Shown here piece after piece: positions 48,342 to 57,086 of a DNA stretch of 64,000 bases. The notes beneath the pieces are model-generated. The model saw nothing but the letters and a program-made list of their open reading frames with translations. It was not told where the DNA came from and did not search any database. How positions within the stretch are numbered: the first letter of the stretch is position 1; every line of letters starts with the position of its first letter. Both the position numbers and the translations under genes were made by a program. This stretch comes from Thiohalocapsa sp964524185 (lineage in GTDB: Bacteria; Pseudomonadota; Gammaproteobacteria; Chromatiales; Chromatiaceae): contig CAZGCI010000005.1 of assembly GCA_964524185.1 (NCBI GenBank), forward strand, positions 15,870 through 79,869, given 5' to 3'.

Positions 48342-49247
48342 ATGGTTGTATCGAATCCCAAATGGCGCCGGGGTTGCTCGGCGTCACCGTCCAAGTCGTG
48401 TGAGCTTCAATCCGCCTGGCGCGCGGTCCTCGGTGCGGTGATTTTACTGGTCGCCTCTGTTGCCCCGACCCCTGGTCAGGGCGCCGAGCCTGTCGCGGCA
48501 AGCGATGCGGCGGAGCGGGTCGCCGATCCTGAGCCGACGCCCACGAACGCACAGCCGAGGCCGACCAAACGGCCTCTGCCGAGCCGCGCCACCATTAATC
48601 AATTGGTGGAACAGTACGCGCGGCAGCACCGCCTCGACGTCAGTCTGGTGCACGCGGTGATCCGGGCGGAATCGAGCTACAATCCGCGCGCCGTGTCGCC
48701 GGCCGGCGCGATCGGCCTGATGCAGATCATGCCGGCGACCGCGGCCATGTACGGCATCGGCTCCGCCGACGCGCTGTTCGACGCCAAAACCAACGTGCGC
48801 GTCGGGACGCGTCACCTCAATCTGCTCATCGGGCGCCACGGCATCGGTAAGGCCATCATGGCGTATAACGCTGGAGAGGGGGCACTGGCCCGACACAACG
48901 GCTTCGTGACGTACCGGGAGACGCAGCGCTACACGCACCGGGTCTTGACCGAGTACCTCAAAGGCAAGGGCATCGATCCCTATTCCACCATGGCCAAGCA
49001 GCTGACTGGGATCGCCCTCAGCCCAGCGATGGTCAGCGGCCAGGCCAGTCGCGCAACAGCCGGCGCCGACAGCGCTGCCGCAGTCGTCGAGCCGGTGGCG
49101 CCGCCGCCGCGGTTGCGAGAGCTGTCGACGTTGTCGTCCCGGACGCTGTCGTCGCAAAGCCTAAAGTCGTTGAGAGCCTCTTCGTCCGGCGCGGCGACCG
49201 CGCCCAGATCCATGCTGCAACCTAGAGCCATGCAGCGACCCAATTGA
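48342..49247 (+). CDS. Lytic transglycosylase, SLT domain
   Basis: A periplasmic enzyme that cleaves peptidoglycan between MurNAc and GlcNAc, forming 1,6-anhydro ends. The 301-residue protein has an N-terminal hydrophobic segment (residues about 27-46), a Pro/Thr-rich linker, then the goose-lysozyme-like SLT domain with catalytic Glu110 (AVIRAESSYNPRAVSP), GAIGLMQIMPATAAMYG and IMAYNAGEGAL. The Ser/Ala-rich C-terminal 60 residues are low complexity. It sits between the TIGR03790 and prsT genes; its stop is 26 bp before the prsT start. It may make room in the cell wall for export machinery, by inference. Confidence 0.93.
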   Translation: MVVSNPKWRRGCSASPSKSCELQSAWRAVLGAVILLVASVAPTPGQGAEPVAASDAAERVADPEPTPTNAQPRPTKRPLPSRATINQLVEQYARQHRLDVSLVHAVIRAESSYNPRAVSPAGAIGLMQIMPATAAMYGIGSADALFDAKTNVRVGTRHLNLLIGRHGIGKAIMAYNAGEGALARHNGFVTYRETQRYTHRVLTEYLKGKGIDPYSTMAKQLTGIALSPAMVSGQASRATAGADSAAAVVEPVAPPPRLRELSTLSSRTLSSQSLKSLRASSSGAATAPRSMLQPRAMQRPN

Positions 49248-49273
49248 ACCTCGTGTCGTTTTCGCAGGTGTCC

Positions 49274-51661
49274 ATGAATAAGCTCGTTTTCGTTGCGGTC
49301 ATTGCCGCCGTTGCAGCGGCCTGGTTGTCCGGCTGCGGAGAGGAAGACAGGAAGACCGCTTATTTCGAGCGCGGGCTGGAGCTGGTCGAGCAAGGCGACG
49401 ACGTCAAGGCGCGATTGGAATTCAGGAATGTGCTGCAGATCGATCCCAAGCATGCCCCGGCCTGGCTCAACCTTGGCGAAGTCGAGCTCAGGCTTGGCAA
49501 TGTGCGCAAAGCCTTCGGCGCCTATTCAAAGGCGGTGGAAGCAGACCCCGCGAACACCCAGGCTCGCCTGAAAAAAGGCACCATCCTGCTCGGCGCAGGC
49601 CACCTAGAAGACGCTCTGGCAGAGGCCGAAGCAGTCCTCGCCATCGAGCCGACAGAAGCCACCGCACTCGCGCTCCGCGGCGCCACTCGGCAGAAACAGG
49701 GGGATATCAACGGCGCAACCGCAGACGCTGAGGCAGCCCTGGCGACAAACCCCAGCGGGCCCGAGGCGCTGGTGCTGCTCGCGGCCATCATGAGCGAGCA
49801 GGGCCGCACAGCGGACAGCCGGGCGCTGTTGGAGCAAGCGGTCGCCGCCGACCCGAGCGACCGCAGCCTGAAGCTGGCGCTGATCGCCGCCGTCGACAAC
49901 GCCGGTGACGTCGAGCGGACTGTCGAGCTGGTACAGGAGCTCATCGCGGAACAACCGGGTGAGATGGCGCATCGGGTGCTCCTGGCGCGCGTCTACGCGC
50001 GCAGCGGTCGGCTCGACGACGCAGAGACCGTCCTGCGCGACGCCATCCCGTCGGCTGCCGACCCCGTCCAGGCGAAACTGACGCTGGTCCAGTTCGTTGC
50101 TGAGGCCAAGGGGGCAGAACAGGCCTTGGCGGAGCTGCGGGACCAAGTCGCGGCCGCCCCGGATAGCCCACAGCTGCGCCTGGCCCTCGGTGATCTCCTC
50201 GCGTCTGCGGGCCAGGCGGATGCCGCCGAGCAGGCCTACCGCGAGGTCATTGCGCGCGAGGATTCGGGCAAACACGGGCTGTCGGCGCGTGCCAAGCTTG
50301 CGGCGCGCCTGTTCGACGCTGGCGAAGCCGAGCAAGCAGAAGCGCTGCTGGCCGAGGCGCTCTCCGTCGATGCCCGCAACGCCGATGCGCTGCTCGTGCG
50401 CGCCGCCGTCGCACTCGACCGAAACGAGCCGAACCGCGCCGTGTCCGACCTGCGCACCATCCTCCGCGACCAGCCCGAATCGCTCCAGGCGCTGCGCCTG
50501 CTCGCACGGGCGCACATCCAGTTGGATGAGCTGCCAATCGCCCAAGAGAACCTGCAGACCGCCATCAACAGTGCGCCGGATGCGCCGGAGAGCTACCTGG
50601 AGCTCGCCGAGCTGCGCGCCCGCAGCGGCGACACCGACGGCGCACTGCTTGTCCTCGACGCCCTGCTCGAGCGCGCCCCAGACAACGAAGCCGCCCAGAG
50701 CATCATCGCCCGGCTGCAATTGACCCAGCAGGATTGGGATGCGATCGAGGGCACCGCCGAGCGCATCCTCGAGAAACGCCCCGACAACGCCCTCGGTTAT
50801 TATCTCAAAGGCCTGGCCCTGCAGCGCCAAGGTCAGCTGGCGCAGAGCATCGATGAGTTCGAGAAGGCCCTGGCACAGTCACCCCTCGCCCCCGAGCCCA
50901 TCATCGGTCTCGCCCGCAGCTATCTGCGCCTGCAGCAGCCGGAGCAGGCCGAACAGCGCGTGCGGCGGTTGTTGGCCGAGGATCCCAACAACAACACCGC
51001 AATCACCTTGCTGGGCGACATCTTTGGCAGCGCCGGCCGCGGTGCGGAGGCGCGCGCGCAGTATCAGGATGCCATCCGCTTCCATCCCAGCTCGCCGAGC
51101 GGCTATCACCGCCTCGCCGATCATCAGCTTCAGGCCGGCGAGATGCGCGCCGCCAAAGAGACGCTGAGCGCTGGTGTCGAGGCGACCTCGCGCAACGCCT
51201 TCCTCGTGTTCCGGCTCGCCAGCCTGCTGGAGCGTCTCGGCGAGCCAGCGCAGGCCGTGGCCGCCTATGAAGAGGTCCTAGAGCGCTATCCGAACGCGGA
51301 GGTGGCCATCAACAATCTCGCCATGTTGTTGGCGGAGCAAGGCAATGCCAGCGGTGACACCGCAGCACTGGATCGCGCACTCGAGCTTGCACGGCGGTTC
51401 GAGCGTTCCCAACAGCCCGTCTACTTGGATACCCTGGGCTGGGTCCACTTTCAACGCAGCGAGTACGACGCCGCGGTCGACGTCCTGGAACGGGCAGCGG
51501 CAATGGGCGAGCCCTTTCCAGAGCTGGAGTATCACCTCGGCATGGCCTACCTCAAGCGCGGCGACCTGCAGCAAGCCAAGACGTTCCTGACCCAGGCCGT
51601 GGCGGCGACAGAGTCGTTCCCGGGCATCGAGCAAGCGCGCGAGGCCCTCGGCGCACTCTGA
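49274..51661 (+). CDS. prsT: TPR lipoprotein PrsT (PEP-CTERM system)
   Basis: A 795-residue lipoprotein built of about 20 tetratricopeptide repeats, matching the PrsT/TIGR02917 family of exosortase-containing bacteria, where it is thought to act in EPS or PEP-CTERM protein export. The signal peptide ends in a proper lipobox with Cys21 (WLSGCGEED). Repeats such as AFGAYSKAVEADPANTQARL and the closing YLDTLGWVHFQRSEYDAAVD are clear TPR units. ATG 49274 is preceded by AGGTG. The frame's upstream extension is not conserved. Confidence 0.9.
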   Translation: MNKLVFVAVIAAVAAAWLSGCGEEDRKTAYFERGLELVEQGDDVKARLEFRNVLQIDPKHAPAWLNLGEVELRLGNVRKAFGAYSKAVEADPANTQARLKKGTILLGAGHLEDALAEAEAVLAIEPTEATALALRGATRQKQGDINGATADAEAALATNPSGPEALVLLAAIMSEQGRTADSRALLEQAVAADPSDRSLKLALIAAVDNAGDVERTVELVQELIAEQPGEMAHRVLLARVYARSGRLDDAETVLRDAIPSAADPVQAKLTLVQFVAEAKGAEQALAELRDQVAAAPDSPQLRLALGDLLASAGQADAAEQAYREVIAREDSGKHGLSARAKLAARLFDAGEAEQAEALLAEALSVDARNADALLVRAAVALDRNEPNRAVSDLRTILRDQPESLQALRLLARAHIQLDELPIAQENLQTAINSAPDAPESYLELAELRARSGDTDGALLVLDALLERAPDNEAAQSIIARLQLTQQDWDAIEGTAERILEKRPDNALGYYLKGLALQRQGQLAQSIDEFEKALAQSPLAPEPIIGLARSYLRLQQPEQAEQRVRRLLAEDPNNNTAITLLGDIFGSAGRGAEARAQYQDAIRFHPSSPSGYHRLADHQLQAGEMRAAKETLSAGVEATSRNAFLVFRLASLLERLGEPAQAVAAYEEVLERYPNAEVAINNLAMLLAEQGNASGDTAALDRALELARRFERSQQPVYLDTLGWVHFQRSEYDAAVDVLERAAAMGEPFPELEYHLGMAYLKRGDLQQAKTFLTQAVAATESFPGIEQAREALGAL

Positions 51662-51916
51662 TCGGCCTGCACGGAGGTCAGCCCATATTGACAGCGGTCA
51701 GGGGTTAACTGGGGAACCGGCACACCTCCCTGCAAACGCGCCGCGAACCCCCTGTGCCAGGGCCTCGGGGGGTGCGGCCTTCCGATAATGCAGGCTGTTA
51801 TCCGGAGGCGACACTTTCGGGCGGTGAGAAACGACGAAGGGTGCGGCCTCGTAATGATGTCGCACGCAGTTGCGACCGGCAAGAATGCGTTCGCACAGAT
51901 GGACGAGTAGTAGAAG

Positions 51917-52052
51917 CTCGCGCAGAGCCGCAGAGACGCAAAGGAAGAAAAAGCATTCCTCGATGTTCCCAGCGCGCTTCTCTTCTCTTGCTCTTCTTCT
52001 CTGCTCTTCTCTTGCTCTTCTTCTCTGCGCCTTGGCGTCTCTGCGCGAGATA
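51917..52052. repeat. Inverted repeat pair, CGCAGAGACGC type
   Basis: The left copy (51917-51945) reads CTCGCGCAGAGCCGCAGAGA and continues ACGCAAAGGA. The right copy (52022-52052) is its approximate inverse, GCCTTGGCGTCTCTGCGCGA. Such 'cgcagagacgcaaagg' sequences are commonly seen beside GxxExxY genes; the broken GxxExxY gene starts just to the right. Confidence 0.55.
51980..52027. repeat. Tandem duplication, 24-bp pyrimidine-rich unit x2
   Basis: Two exact 24-bp units beginning CTCTTCTCTTGCTCTTC lie head to tail. Confidence 0.85.
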
Positions 52053-52075
52053 TCTTTTTCGCGGCCGCGCACCCA

Positions 52076-52621
52076 TCATTCTTCCAGCGCGTTGACGCAG
52101 CGGACGATTCCGTCTTTCATGAGCATGGCGCCGAAGTTGAGCAGTCGTCCGAGCTTGAGGCCGGTCAGGCGGAGATAGGTCTGGATCTGCTTGCGGTGCA
52201 GTGGCGTCAGATGCTCGACGGACTTGAGCTCCAGCAACACGTTGCCTTCGACGATCAGATCGGCGCGGAAACCCTCGCCCAGCGGGACGCCCTGTTATAC
52301 CTGTCGCACACAGGTTTTCGGTCGCGATGCACGCCCCTCGCACCCGATCGCAGCGTTACGCCTCCTCGCCATAGTGAGGCTATGACTCGTCGGCGTGCCT
52401 TGCGCTCGGGCACGAGGAGCGCACCTCGCTTTCCCGGAAACCCATGTGCGACGGGTATAATCGATCGGAGTCGGTACTTGGCGCTCAACGTTCAGTCCGC
52501 GTTGTGCCAGCTCGTACGCAAGGGCCAGCTCGTAGACCGACTCCAGCAACCCTGGACCCAGCGCGCGCTGTACCGTCAGCGCGCCGTCGACAACGGTTCT
52601 TGAGATCTCATTCTCGTGCAT
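52076..52621 (-). pseudogene. GxxExxY-family gene interrupted by a MITE
   Basis: The 5' part (52621 to about 52458) encodes MHENEISRTVVDGALTVQRA, then GPGLLESVYELALAYEL with the GxxExxY motif, ending VERQVPTPIDY. The 3' part (about 52298 to 52076) encodes GEGFRADLIVEGNVLLELKS, then LTPLHRKQIQTYLRLTG and MKDGIVRCVNALEE with a proper stop. Together they make a nearly complete GxxExxY protein (PD-(D/E)XK-like fold, function unknown). They are separated by the 159-bp MITE-like element, which introduces stops, so the gene is inactive. Confidence 0.8.
52299..52457. mobile_element. MITE-like element, 159-bp long form
   Basis: It begins TACCTGTCGCACACAGGTTT and ends CATGTGCGACGGGTA, an inverted match of about 24 bp, flanked by TA on both sides. 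Compared with the 72-bp element at 45281-45352 (in reverse orientation) it has an extra 87-bp core, bounded by CCTCG direct repeats and containing its own weak inverted repeat (CTCCTCG...CGAGGAG). It has no coding capacity, so it would need a transposase supplied from elsewhere. It disrupts the GxxExxY gene. Confidence 0.75.
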
Positions 52622-52880
52622 TGCACCTGGTTGATCACGTGTCTCGGACAGATCAGGGGGCGGCATCGAAATGATGTCCTCAGCGCCGGAGGTGCCGCTT
52701 GAAGGGATTGTGTCGTCTGCGTGACACGGCGCTTCTTGATGTACATGATGCTGCGGCCGCACCCCTTGGTCCTGCCCCTGTTGGCGCCTGCAATAAGCGG
52801 GGCTCCGGACGCTTGACCCACCTGCAAACATCTCGCGCCATTAGGCGATTGCCGGAGAGTTTCATACCAGATGGCGCCGG

Positions 52881-52922
52881 CCAGATGACGTCGGCCAGAT
52901 GACGTCGGCCAGATGACGCCAG
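52881..52922. repeat. Tandem repeat, 14-bp unit x3
   Basis: GCCAGATGACGTCG occurs twice exactly and a third time as GCCAGATGACGCCA. The internal TGACGTCG resembles a palindromic operator, but no gene starts nearby. Confidence 0.85.
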
Positions 52923-53098
52923 ATTGACGGTCGCCTTCAAGGCGTGCTGGCGGGAGCATCGCAAGCCAACGCAGCGCCAGCGCGACGCCGAGGGCGGGCG
53001 TCAAGACAAGTCAGATGGTATGAAAGTTGACAGAAATCGCCTTAAGTCAGTCAAGGCGACAAGTAGCCTGACATAGGGGGCGACCCATCGGGTAGTAC

Positions 53099-53225
53099 AC
53101 AAGCCCCCGGTGGCACGGCACGAGCCCCCGGTGATACGCGCGCGAGCCCCCGCTGATGCCGCGCGAGCCCCCCGGTGACACCGCGCGAACTGCTAATGAC
53201 ACCCCGCGACCTCCTGGTGACACCG
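53099..53225. repeat. Degenerate tandem array, 21-22 bp unit x6
   Basis: Six units of the type CGCGAGCCCCCGGTGACAC, decaying from left to right. There are no unique spacers, so it is not a CRISPR array. On the minus strand the GTGTCACC core recurs as far as 53240. Confidence 0.75.
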
Positions 53226-53410
53226 CTCCTGCGGTGTCACCCATCGCTTGGCGCTCTGCGCCACGGCGAGCACAGCACAGGGGGCTGGCAGCTGAATAAA
53301 ACGCGGGAACAACGTCGCGCTATCCCACTTCTGATCCGCCGCCAAGCGCGGCAATCCAGCCGTCAGGCCGAATGTCGACGACCATGCCACTCGACCGCGT
53401 GTTGGGATCC

Positions 53411-53436
53411 AAAAAAAAGCCCGCAACGCGGGCTTC
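53411..53436 (-). terminator. Intrinsic terminator of the VPLPA-CTERM gene
   Basis: On the minus strand AAGCCCGCGTTGCGGGCTT is followed by TTTTTT. It lies about 30 bp after the stop of the VPLPA-CTERM gene. Confidence 0.9.
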
Positions 53437-53463
53437 GAAGTAAACCTAAGACGATGAGTCGGT

Positions 53464-54057
53464 TCAGACGGTACTCTGCACCCGCTGCGCCCGACGGCGC
53501 GCTCCACCCATGATGCCAACCAGCCCTAAAGCGGAGCCAAACAACCAAGCGGCGGCTGGAAGTGGAACAGCGGTCACATTAGCTTCAAATTCGGCGCCCG
53601 AGATCGTGAACCCGCTACCTAGGGCTGGGGGGGTTCCGAAAAGGGCAGCGCCGAGAGTTAAAAGCGCGCCGCTGCTTATGGTAGGCGTTGGGGTGCCTGG
53701 GTAAGAGCCACCGAGGATCGTGGAGGCGACGGCGGTGAAAGATCCGATGGCGCCGACAGTGTTCCCTAGCGTCAGTTCCATGATTGGGTCAGATGGGTTT
53801 CCTACAAAAAACGTTCCGCCGGTGAGGGAGCCGCCTGTGATGTTGTAGCTGAACGTGACCGAACAACCCGACCCCGAGCACACGGGCAGCTCTGTAGTCG
53901 TGAAGTCTCCGGTCAGCGTGGTGGCAGTTCCGGTTAACGTGCCGCTGCCCCCAAACGTGATTGTTGCTGCCTGGGCCTGACCAGCCGAGAAGGCAGCCAG
54001 ACCCAAAAGTAGGATGCCTGCGGGTGCGGCCCCTCTGATGCGGTTAAAAAGTTTCAT
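53464..54057 (-). CDS. VPLPA/PEP-CTERM sorting-domain protein
   Basis: A 197-residue secreted protein with a signal peptide (ending QAQA, about residue 30), a Gly/Thr/Ser-rich mature part with one Cys pair (CSGSGC), and from residue 164 a C-terminal sorting signal. The signal is VPLPAAAWLFGSALGL, a hydrophobic helix, then GGARRR. This is the VPLPA variant of the PEP-CTERM signal, which an exosortase cleaves. The eight residues after RRR are unusual. The mature part matches no named domain. It is monocistronic with a strong terminator. No exosortase is in the window. Confidence 0.85.
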   Translation of the reverse strand: MKLFNRIRGAAPAGILLLGLAAFSAGQAQAATITFGGSGTLTGTATTLTGDFTTTELPVCSGSGCSVTFSYNITGGSLTGGTFFVGNPSDPIMELTLGNTVGAIGSFTAVASTILGGSYPGTPTPTISSGALLTLGAALFGTPPALGSGFTISGAEFEANVTAVPLPAAAWLFGSALGLVGIMGGARRRAQRVQSTV

Positions 54058-55115
54058 GTCGATGATCCCCTAGATGAAGCGATGAGTGAGCGATCTTGAG
54101 CAGACCGGGAGCGGCTAGTGTGAGGCATGGTTCTTCGGAGGCCCCAGTCCTGCCCCCGACCACGACCCGTCCTCAATGTTGTTGGTTGTCCTAACACCTT
54201 GCGTCTGATTTTTCCCACTGCCGCAAAGCTACCGGTCGGGCAAGCGATTTGCAACCCTCGCGCGTGAACCTTGGGTGACGATGTCTAGCGGGCGCCGACA
54301 GGAACGGTTCGGCCAGAGCCGCCTCAGGTCGTGTTTCGGTCGTCGTACCACCCTTTGGCAAGGGCAGGGAGTCCCAGATAAGGGACGGACACATGCTGGT
54401 GTAGCTGCCCGCGATAGAGCGCTGTTGCGCCGAGACGACCCGCTTGCGGCCCCAGCACGCACGCTTTTGGTGCAGAGGCAGCCAACTCGGCATGGATCAC
54501 ATCGTCGCGTCGCGATGCCCCCGGGACTGTTGCGCGCGCCGCGCGCGCACTAAACTTGCGCGGTGGCTTTGAGCTTGGAAGCGGAAATGCCATGGCCGGC
54601 ACGAGGACTTGGGGATTGGCCGAATTTTTGCTTATGATTCCGGCGGGGAGGCGCGAAGAAGTTGATGGGCACGCCGTGCGTAGGGTTCCTGCTGCGGGAG
54701 CGGCGCCCCCGCCGCGAATTGCTGCCAATCGCGGCGAGGGCGCCGCTCCCACGAGGGCGCTGCTCCTACGGAAGTTCATGGACTTGCGATCAAAGCCCTG
54801 CGGCACAGTGCGCTTGCGAGCTTCTGAGGGAGCTTGGTTGCTCGCAACCGTTGCCCTTGGGTCAGCGCCACTCGGGATCGGCGTCACCCGTGGCCACCTA
54901 GGCGGCGCGGTGGACTGACGAACCACCCGGTTGTCGGCCCGACCCGGCTTGCCTTTGGCAAGTGCAGACGGCCATGGAGCGAACGAGCAACCCTGAAGCC
55001 ATCAATCGCACCTCGGCCCGCGGCCCTTTCTAAACGCACACCTCGCACACGACGCGGCGCAGAAAACTTTTCGATTCCTCAGCTCTTTGATGCGGCTCAC
55101 CAACTTAGGGTCTCG
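54058..55115. other. Long intergenic region, VPLPA-CTERM gene to cysC
   Basis: A 1058-bp stretch without a frame I can support as a gene. It contains a REP-like palindrome at 54696-54750. Base composition is normal and the frames present lack recognisable domains. It may hold a decayed gene. Confidence 0.4.
54696..54750. repeat. REP-like palindrome, GGGAGCGGCGCC type
   Basis: GGGAGCGGCGCCCCCGCCGC and its near-perfect inverse GCGGCGAGGGCGCCGCTCCC enclose AATTGCTGCCAATC. It shares GGGAGCGGC with the REPs of the 45- and 62-kb clusters and is probably a solitary variant. Confidence 0.75.
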
Positions 55116-55787
55116 ATGACAATGCTCGACAGTACCAACGTCACTTGGCACGAACACCAGGTCTCCCGCGAGGAGCGGGAGCGCTTGAACGGCCACAAGG
55201 GATGTGTGATCTGGCTGACCGGTCTCAGCGGCTCCGGCAAGAGCACGGTCGCAAACACGCTCGACCACCTGCTGTCTTCAAACGGATTCCGCAGCGCGGT
55301 GCTGGATGGGGACAACGTCCGCCACGGTCTCAACGCCGGTCCGGCGATGCTGCGAGACGCCCACGGCGAAGCGTTCGCCGCACGCTTCGGCCTCGGCTTC
55401 ACGGCCATCGACCGTGAGGAAAACATCCGCCGCATCGGCGCTGTGGCGCAGCTCTTCTGCCATGCTGGACTCATTGCCCTTACCGCGTTCATCAGCCCCT
55501 ACCGCATCGATCGTGACCGCATCCGGGCGATCATGCAGCCCAACGAGTTCATCGAGGTCCTCATCGACACGCCCCTCGCCATCTGCGAGCAACGCGACCC
55601 GAAGGGGTTGTACAAGAAGGCACGCGCCGGCGAGATCAAGCACTTCACGGGCATCGACGATCCCTACGAGGCTCCGGAATCGCCGGAGCTGGTGCTGCGC
55701 GGCGGTGAGCGCTCCCCACACGACCTCGCATGCGAGATTGCCGATTACCTGCTCGCCACCGGCATCATCAACCGCCGGGTCGGCTGA
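55116..55787 (+). CDS. cysC: Adenylyl-sulfate kinase
   Basis: CysC phosphorylates adenosine 5'-phosphosulfate (APS) to PAPS with ATP. The 223-residue protein has the P-loop GLSGSGKST (residues 36-44), LDGDNVRHGLN, the lid and DREENIRRIG, then FISPYRIDRDRIR and the CEQRDPKGLYKKARAG segment typical of APS kinases. The start is ATG 55116 or 55122. No cysD, cysN or sulfotransferase gene is adjacent; instead it lies next to the EPS block, so PAPS could be made here for sulfating a polysaccharide. That is inference; ordinary sulfur assimilation is the alternative. Confidence 0.95.
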   Translation: MTMLDSTNVTWHEHQVSREERERLNGHKGCVIWLTGLSGSGKSTVANTLDHLLSSNGFRSAVLDGDNVRHGLNAGPAMLRDAHGEAFAARFGLGFTAIDREENIRRIGAVAQLFCHAGLIALTAFISPYRIDRDRIRAIMQPNEFIEVLIDTPLAICEQRDPKGLYKKARAGEIKHFTGIDDPYEAPESPELVLRGGERSPHDLACEIADYLLATGIINRRVG

Positions 55788-56331
55788 TCCGTGCCGCAGC
55801 CACTCGCCGCCGGCACGGTGCCAAGGCCACCGTGCAGCACCAGCACGTCGGTCACTGCTAAGGGCCGGGTCCCGAGTGCCCCGAATCCGATTGGCACCCC
55901 TGGCGTCAGCGGTTGCGCCTCAATCCTTGGCCCGTCCGCAGGCCTGCCCAGGGCGACAGCGGTGCGCATCGGCGCTACAATGGTACCCGCTGTGCGCATG
56001 GGGGATTTAAGGGCTTGGCGCCCAGCCCGTCCAAGGCCACGGGCCAAGGCCACGAGCCAAGGCCGCGAGCCAAGGCCGCGAGTAGTTGCCCAACGCGAGA
56101 CGGTTGCACATGCATTGCGTTTTGGGCCCACCTGGTGCCACATGCTGCACTGGCTGCCAGCAGGTCTAATGGCCAAGACGTAGTCGACCTCGGCGGGGCG
56201 GGCGTTCTGCCGTCGGCCTTGGCAAATCACAAACCGGCGTCGTGCCGACGCCCCATCCGGTCATCGGCCTATCCGGTCATCGGTCTCAGGCGCAGCCTCG
56301 CGAGATGTATCCACTGACGGACTTTCACGGA
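55788..56331. other. Intergenic region, cysC to EPS export gene
   Basis: A 544-bp gap with a 13-bp tandem repeat (56031-56082) and a duplicated ATCCGGTCATCGG near 56257-56285, which ends in TCGGTCTCAGGC like the dispersed repeat at 27006-27069. No gene is seen. Confidence 0.45.
56031..56082. repeat. Tandem repeat, 13-bp unit x4
   Basis: Four units of CCAAGGCCACGAG or CCAAGGCCGCGAG without gaps. Similar GGGCCAAGG tracts occur near 10800, 42140 and 42575. Confidence 0.85.
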
Positions 56332-57063
56332 ATGTTTCCCAGAACCAGCGCTTCGAGCCGGAGCAGACACGCCGGCGGCCTCCGCTCTCGACTGTTGCCC
56401 TTGCTCGGTGTCCTGGCCTTGTCGCCAGCGCTCATGTCGTGCGCCAACCTGCCGCGCTTGCCGGGTCAACAGTCGGCATCCGCAACGGCATCACCCGCAG
56501 CTGTCGCCGCGCCCGGTGGGCCCGGTGAACCCGCCGAGCTGCCGGTCACGCCATTCGATGTCCAAAGCGGCATCGGCCCCGGCGGCTACGGCCTGCAGCC
56601 GGGCGACATCATTCTGGTCTCCGTCTGGAATGAAGACGCACTGGCACAGCCGGTCCTGGTGCGCCCAGACGGCGGCATCTCCTTTCCGCTGGTGGGTGAC
56701 CTGCCGGCGGAGGGCCGCACCGTCGAGCAGCTCACCGGCGACATCACCGAGCGCCTGCGGCGTTACATCCCCGATCCTGTCGTCACCGTCACGCTCGAGC
56801 AGATCCCAGGCAACCGGATCTACATCCTCGGCAGCGTCAACAACCCGGGTGACTTCGAAATCAGCCGCAACGTCGACGTCATGCAGGCGCTCGCGATGGC
56901 CGGCGGTCTAACCCCGTTTGCCAACCGCAACGCCATCAACATCCTGCGCAAGCGTGACGGCGTCGAGGTCTCGATCCCATTCAATTACAACGACGTCGCC
57001 CGTGGCAGGAACCTGCAACAGAACATTACCCTGGGCGCCGGCGACGTCGTCGTCGTGCCCTAG
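56332..57063 (+). CDS. Polysaccharide export lipoprotein (Wza-like)
   Basis: The outer-membrane export channel component of the XrtA-associated EPS system (TIGR03027 type). The 243-residue precursor has a signal peptide with lipobox Cys37 (PALMSCANL), a Pro/Ala-rich linker, the Poly_export domain (GYGLQPGDIILVSVWNEDAL, PDGGISFPLVGDL) and an SLBB domain (IYILGSVNNPGDFEI). It ends LGAGDVVVVP. The start at 56332 was chosen for signal-peptide length; ATG 56305 is possible. It is the first of five EPS genes in the same direction. Confidence 0.9.
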   Translation: MFPRTSASSRSRHAGGLRSRLLPLLGVLALSPALMSCANLPRLPGQQSASATASPAAVAAPGGPGEPAELPVTPFDVQSGIGPGGYGLQPGDIILVSVWNEDALAQPVLVRPDGGISFPLVGDLPAEGRTVEQLTGDITERLRRYIPDPVVTVTLEQIPGNRIYILGSVNNPGDFEISRNVDVMQALAMAGGLTPFANRNAINILRKRDGVEVSIPFNYNDVARGRNLQQNITLGAGDVVVVP

Positions 57064-57086
57064 GCAGGCCGGGGGTCGCGGGTCAT

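Larger units (their letters stand above)
51662..52075. other. Intergenic region, prsT to broken GxxExxY gene
   Basis: A 414-bp gap containing inverted copies of a CGCAGAGACGC-type sequence (51917-51945 and 52022-52052) and a pyrimidine-rich 24-bp duplication between them (51980-52027). No gene is seen. Confidence 0.45.
52622..53463. other. Intergenic region, repeat-rich
   Basis: An 842-bp stretch with no gene I can support. It holds a 14-bp tandem repeat (52881-52922), a degenerate 21-22 bp repeat array (53099-53225) and the terminator of the VPLPA-CTERM gene (53411-53436). Confidence 0.5.

Noticed and set aside
54180..54260. Sigma-54 promoter for the VPLPA-CTERM gene
   Set aside because: GG-N10-GC can be placed, but the surrounding bases do not match TGGCAC-N5-TTGC, and it lies about 200 bp from the start codon.
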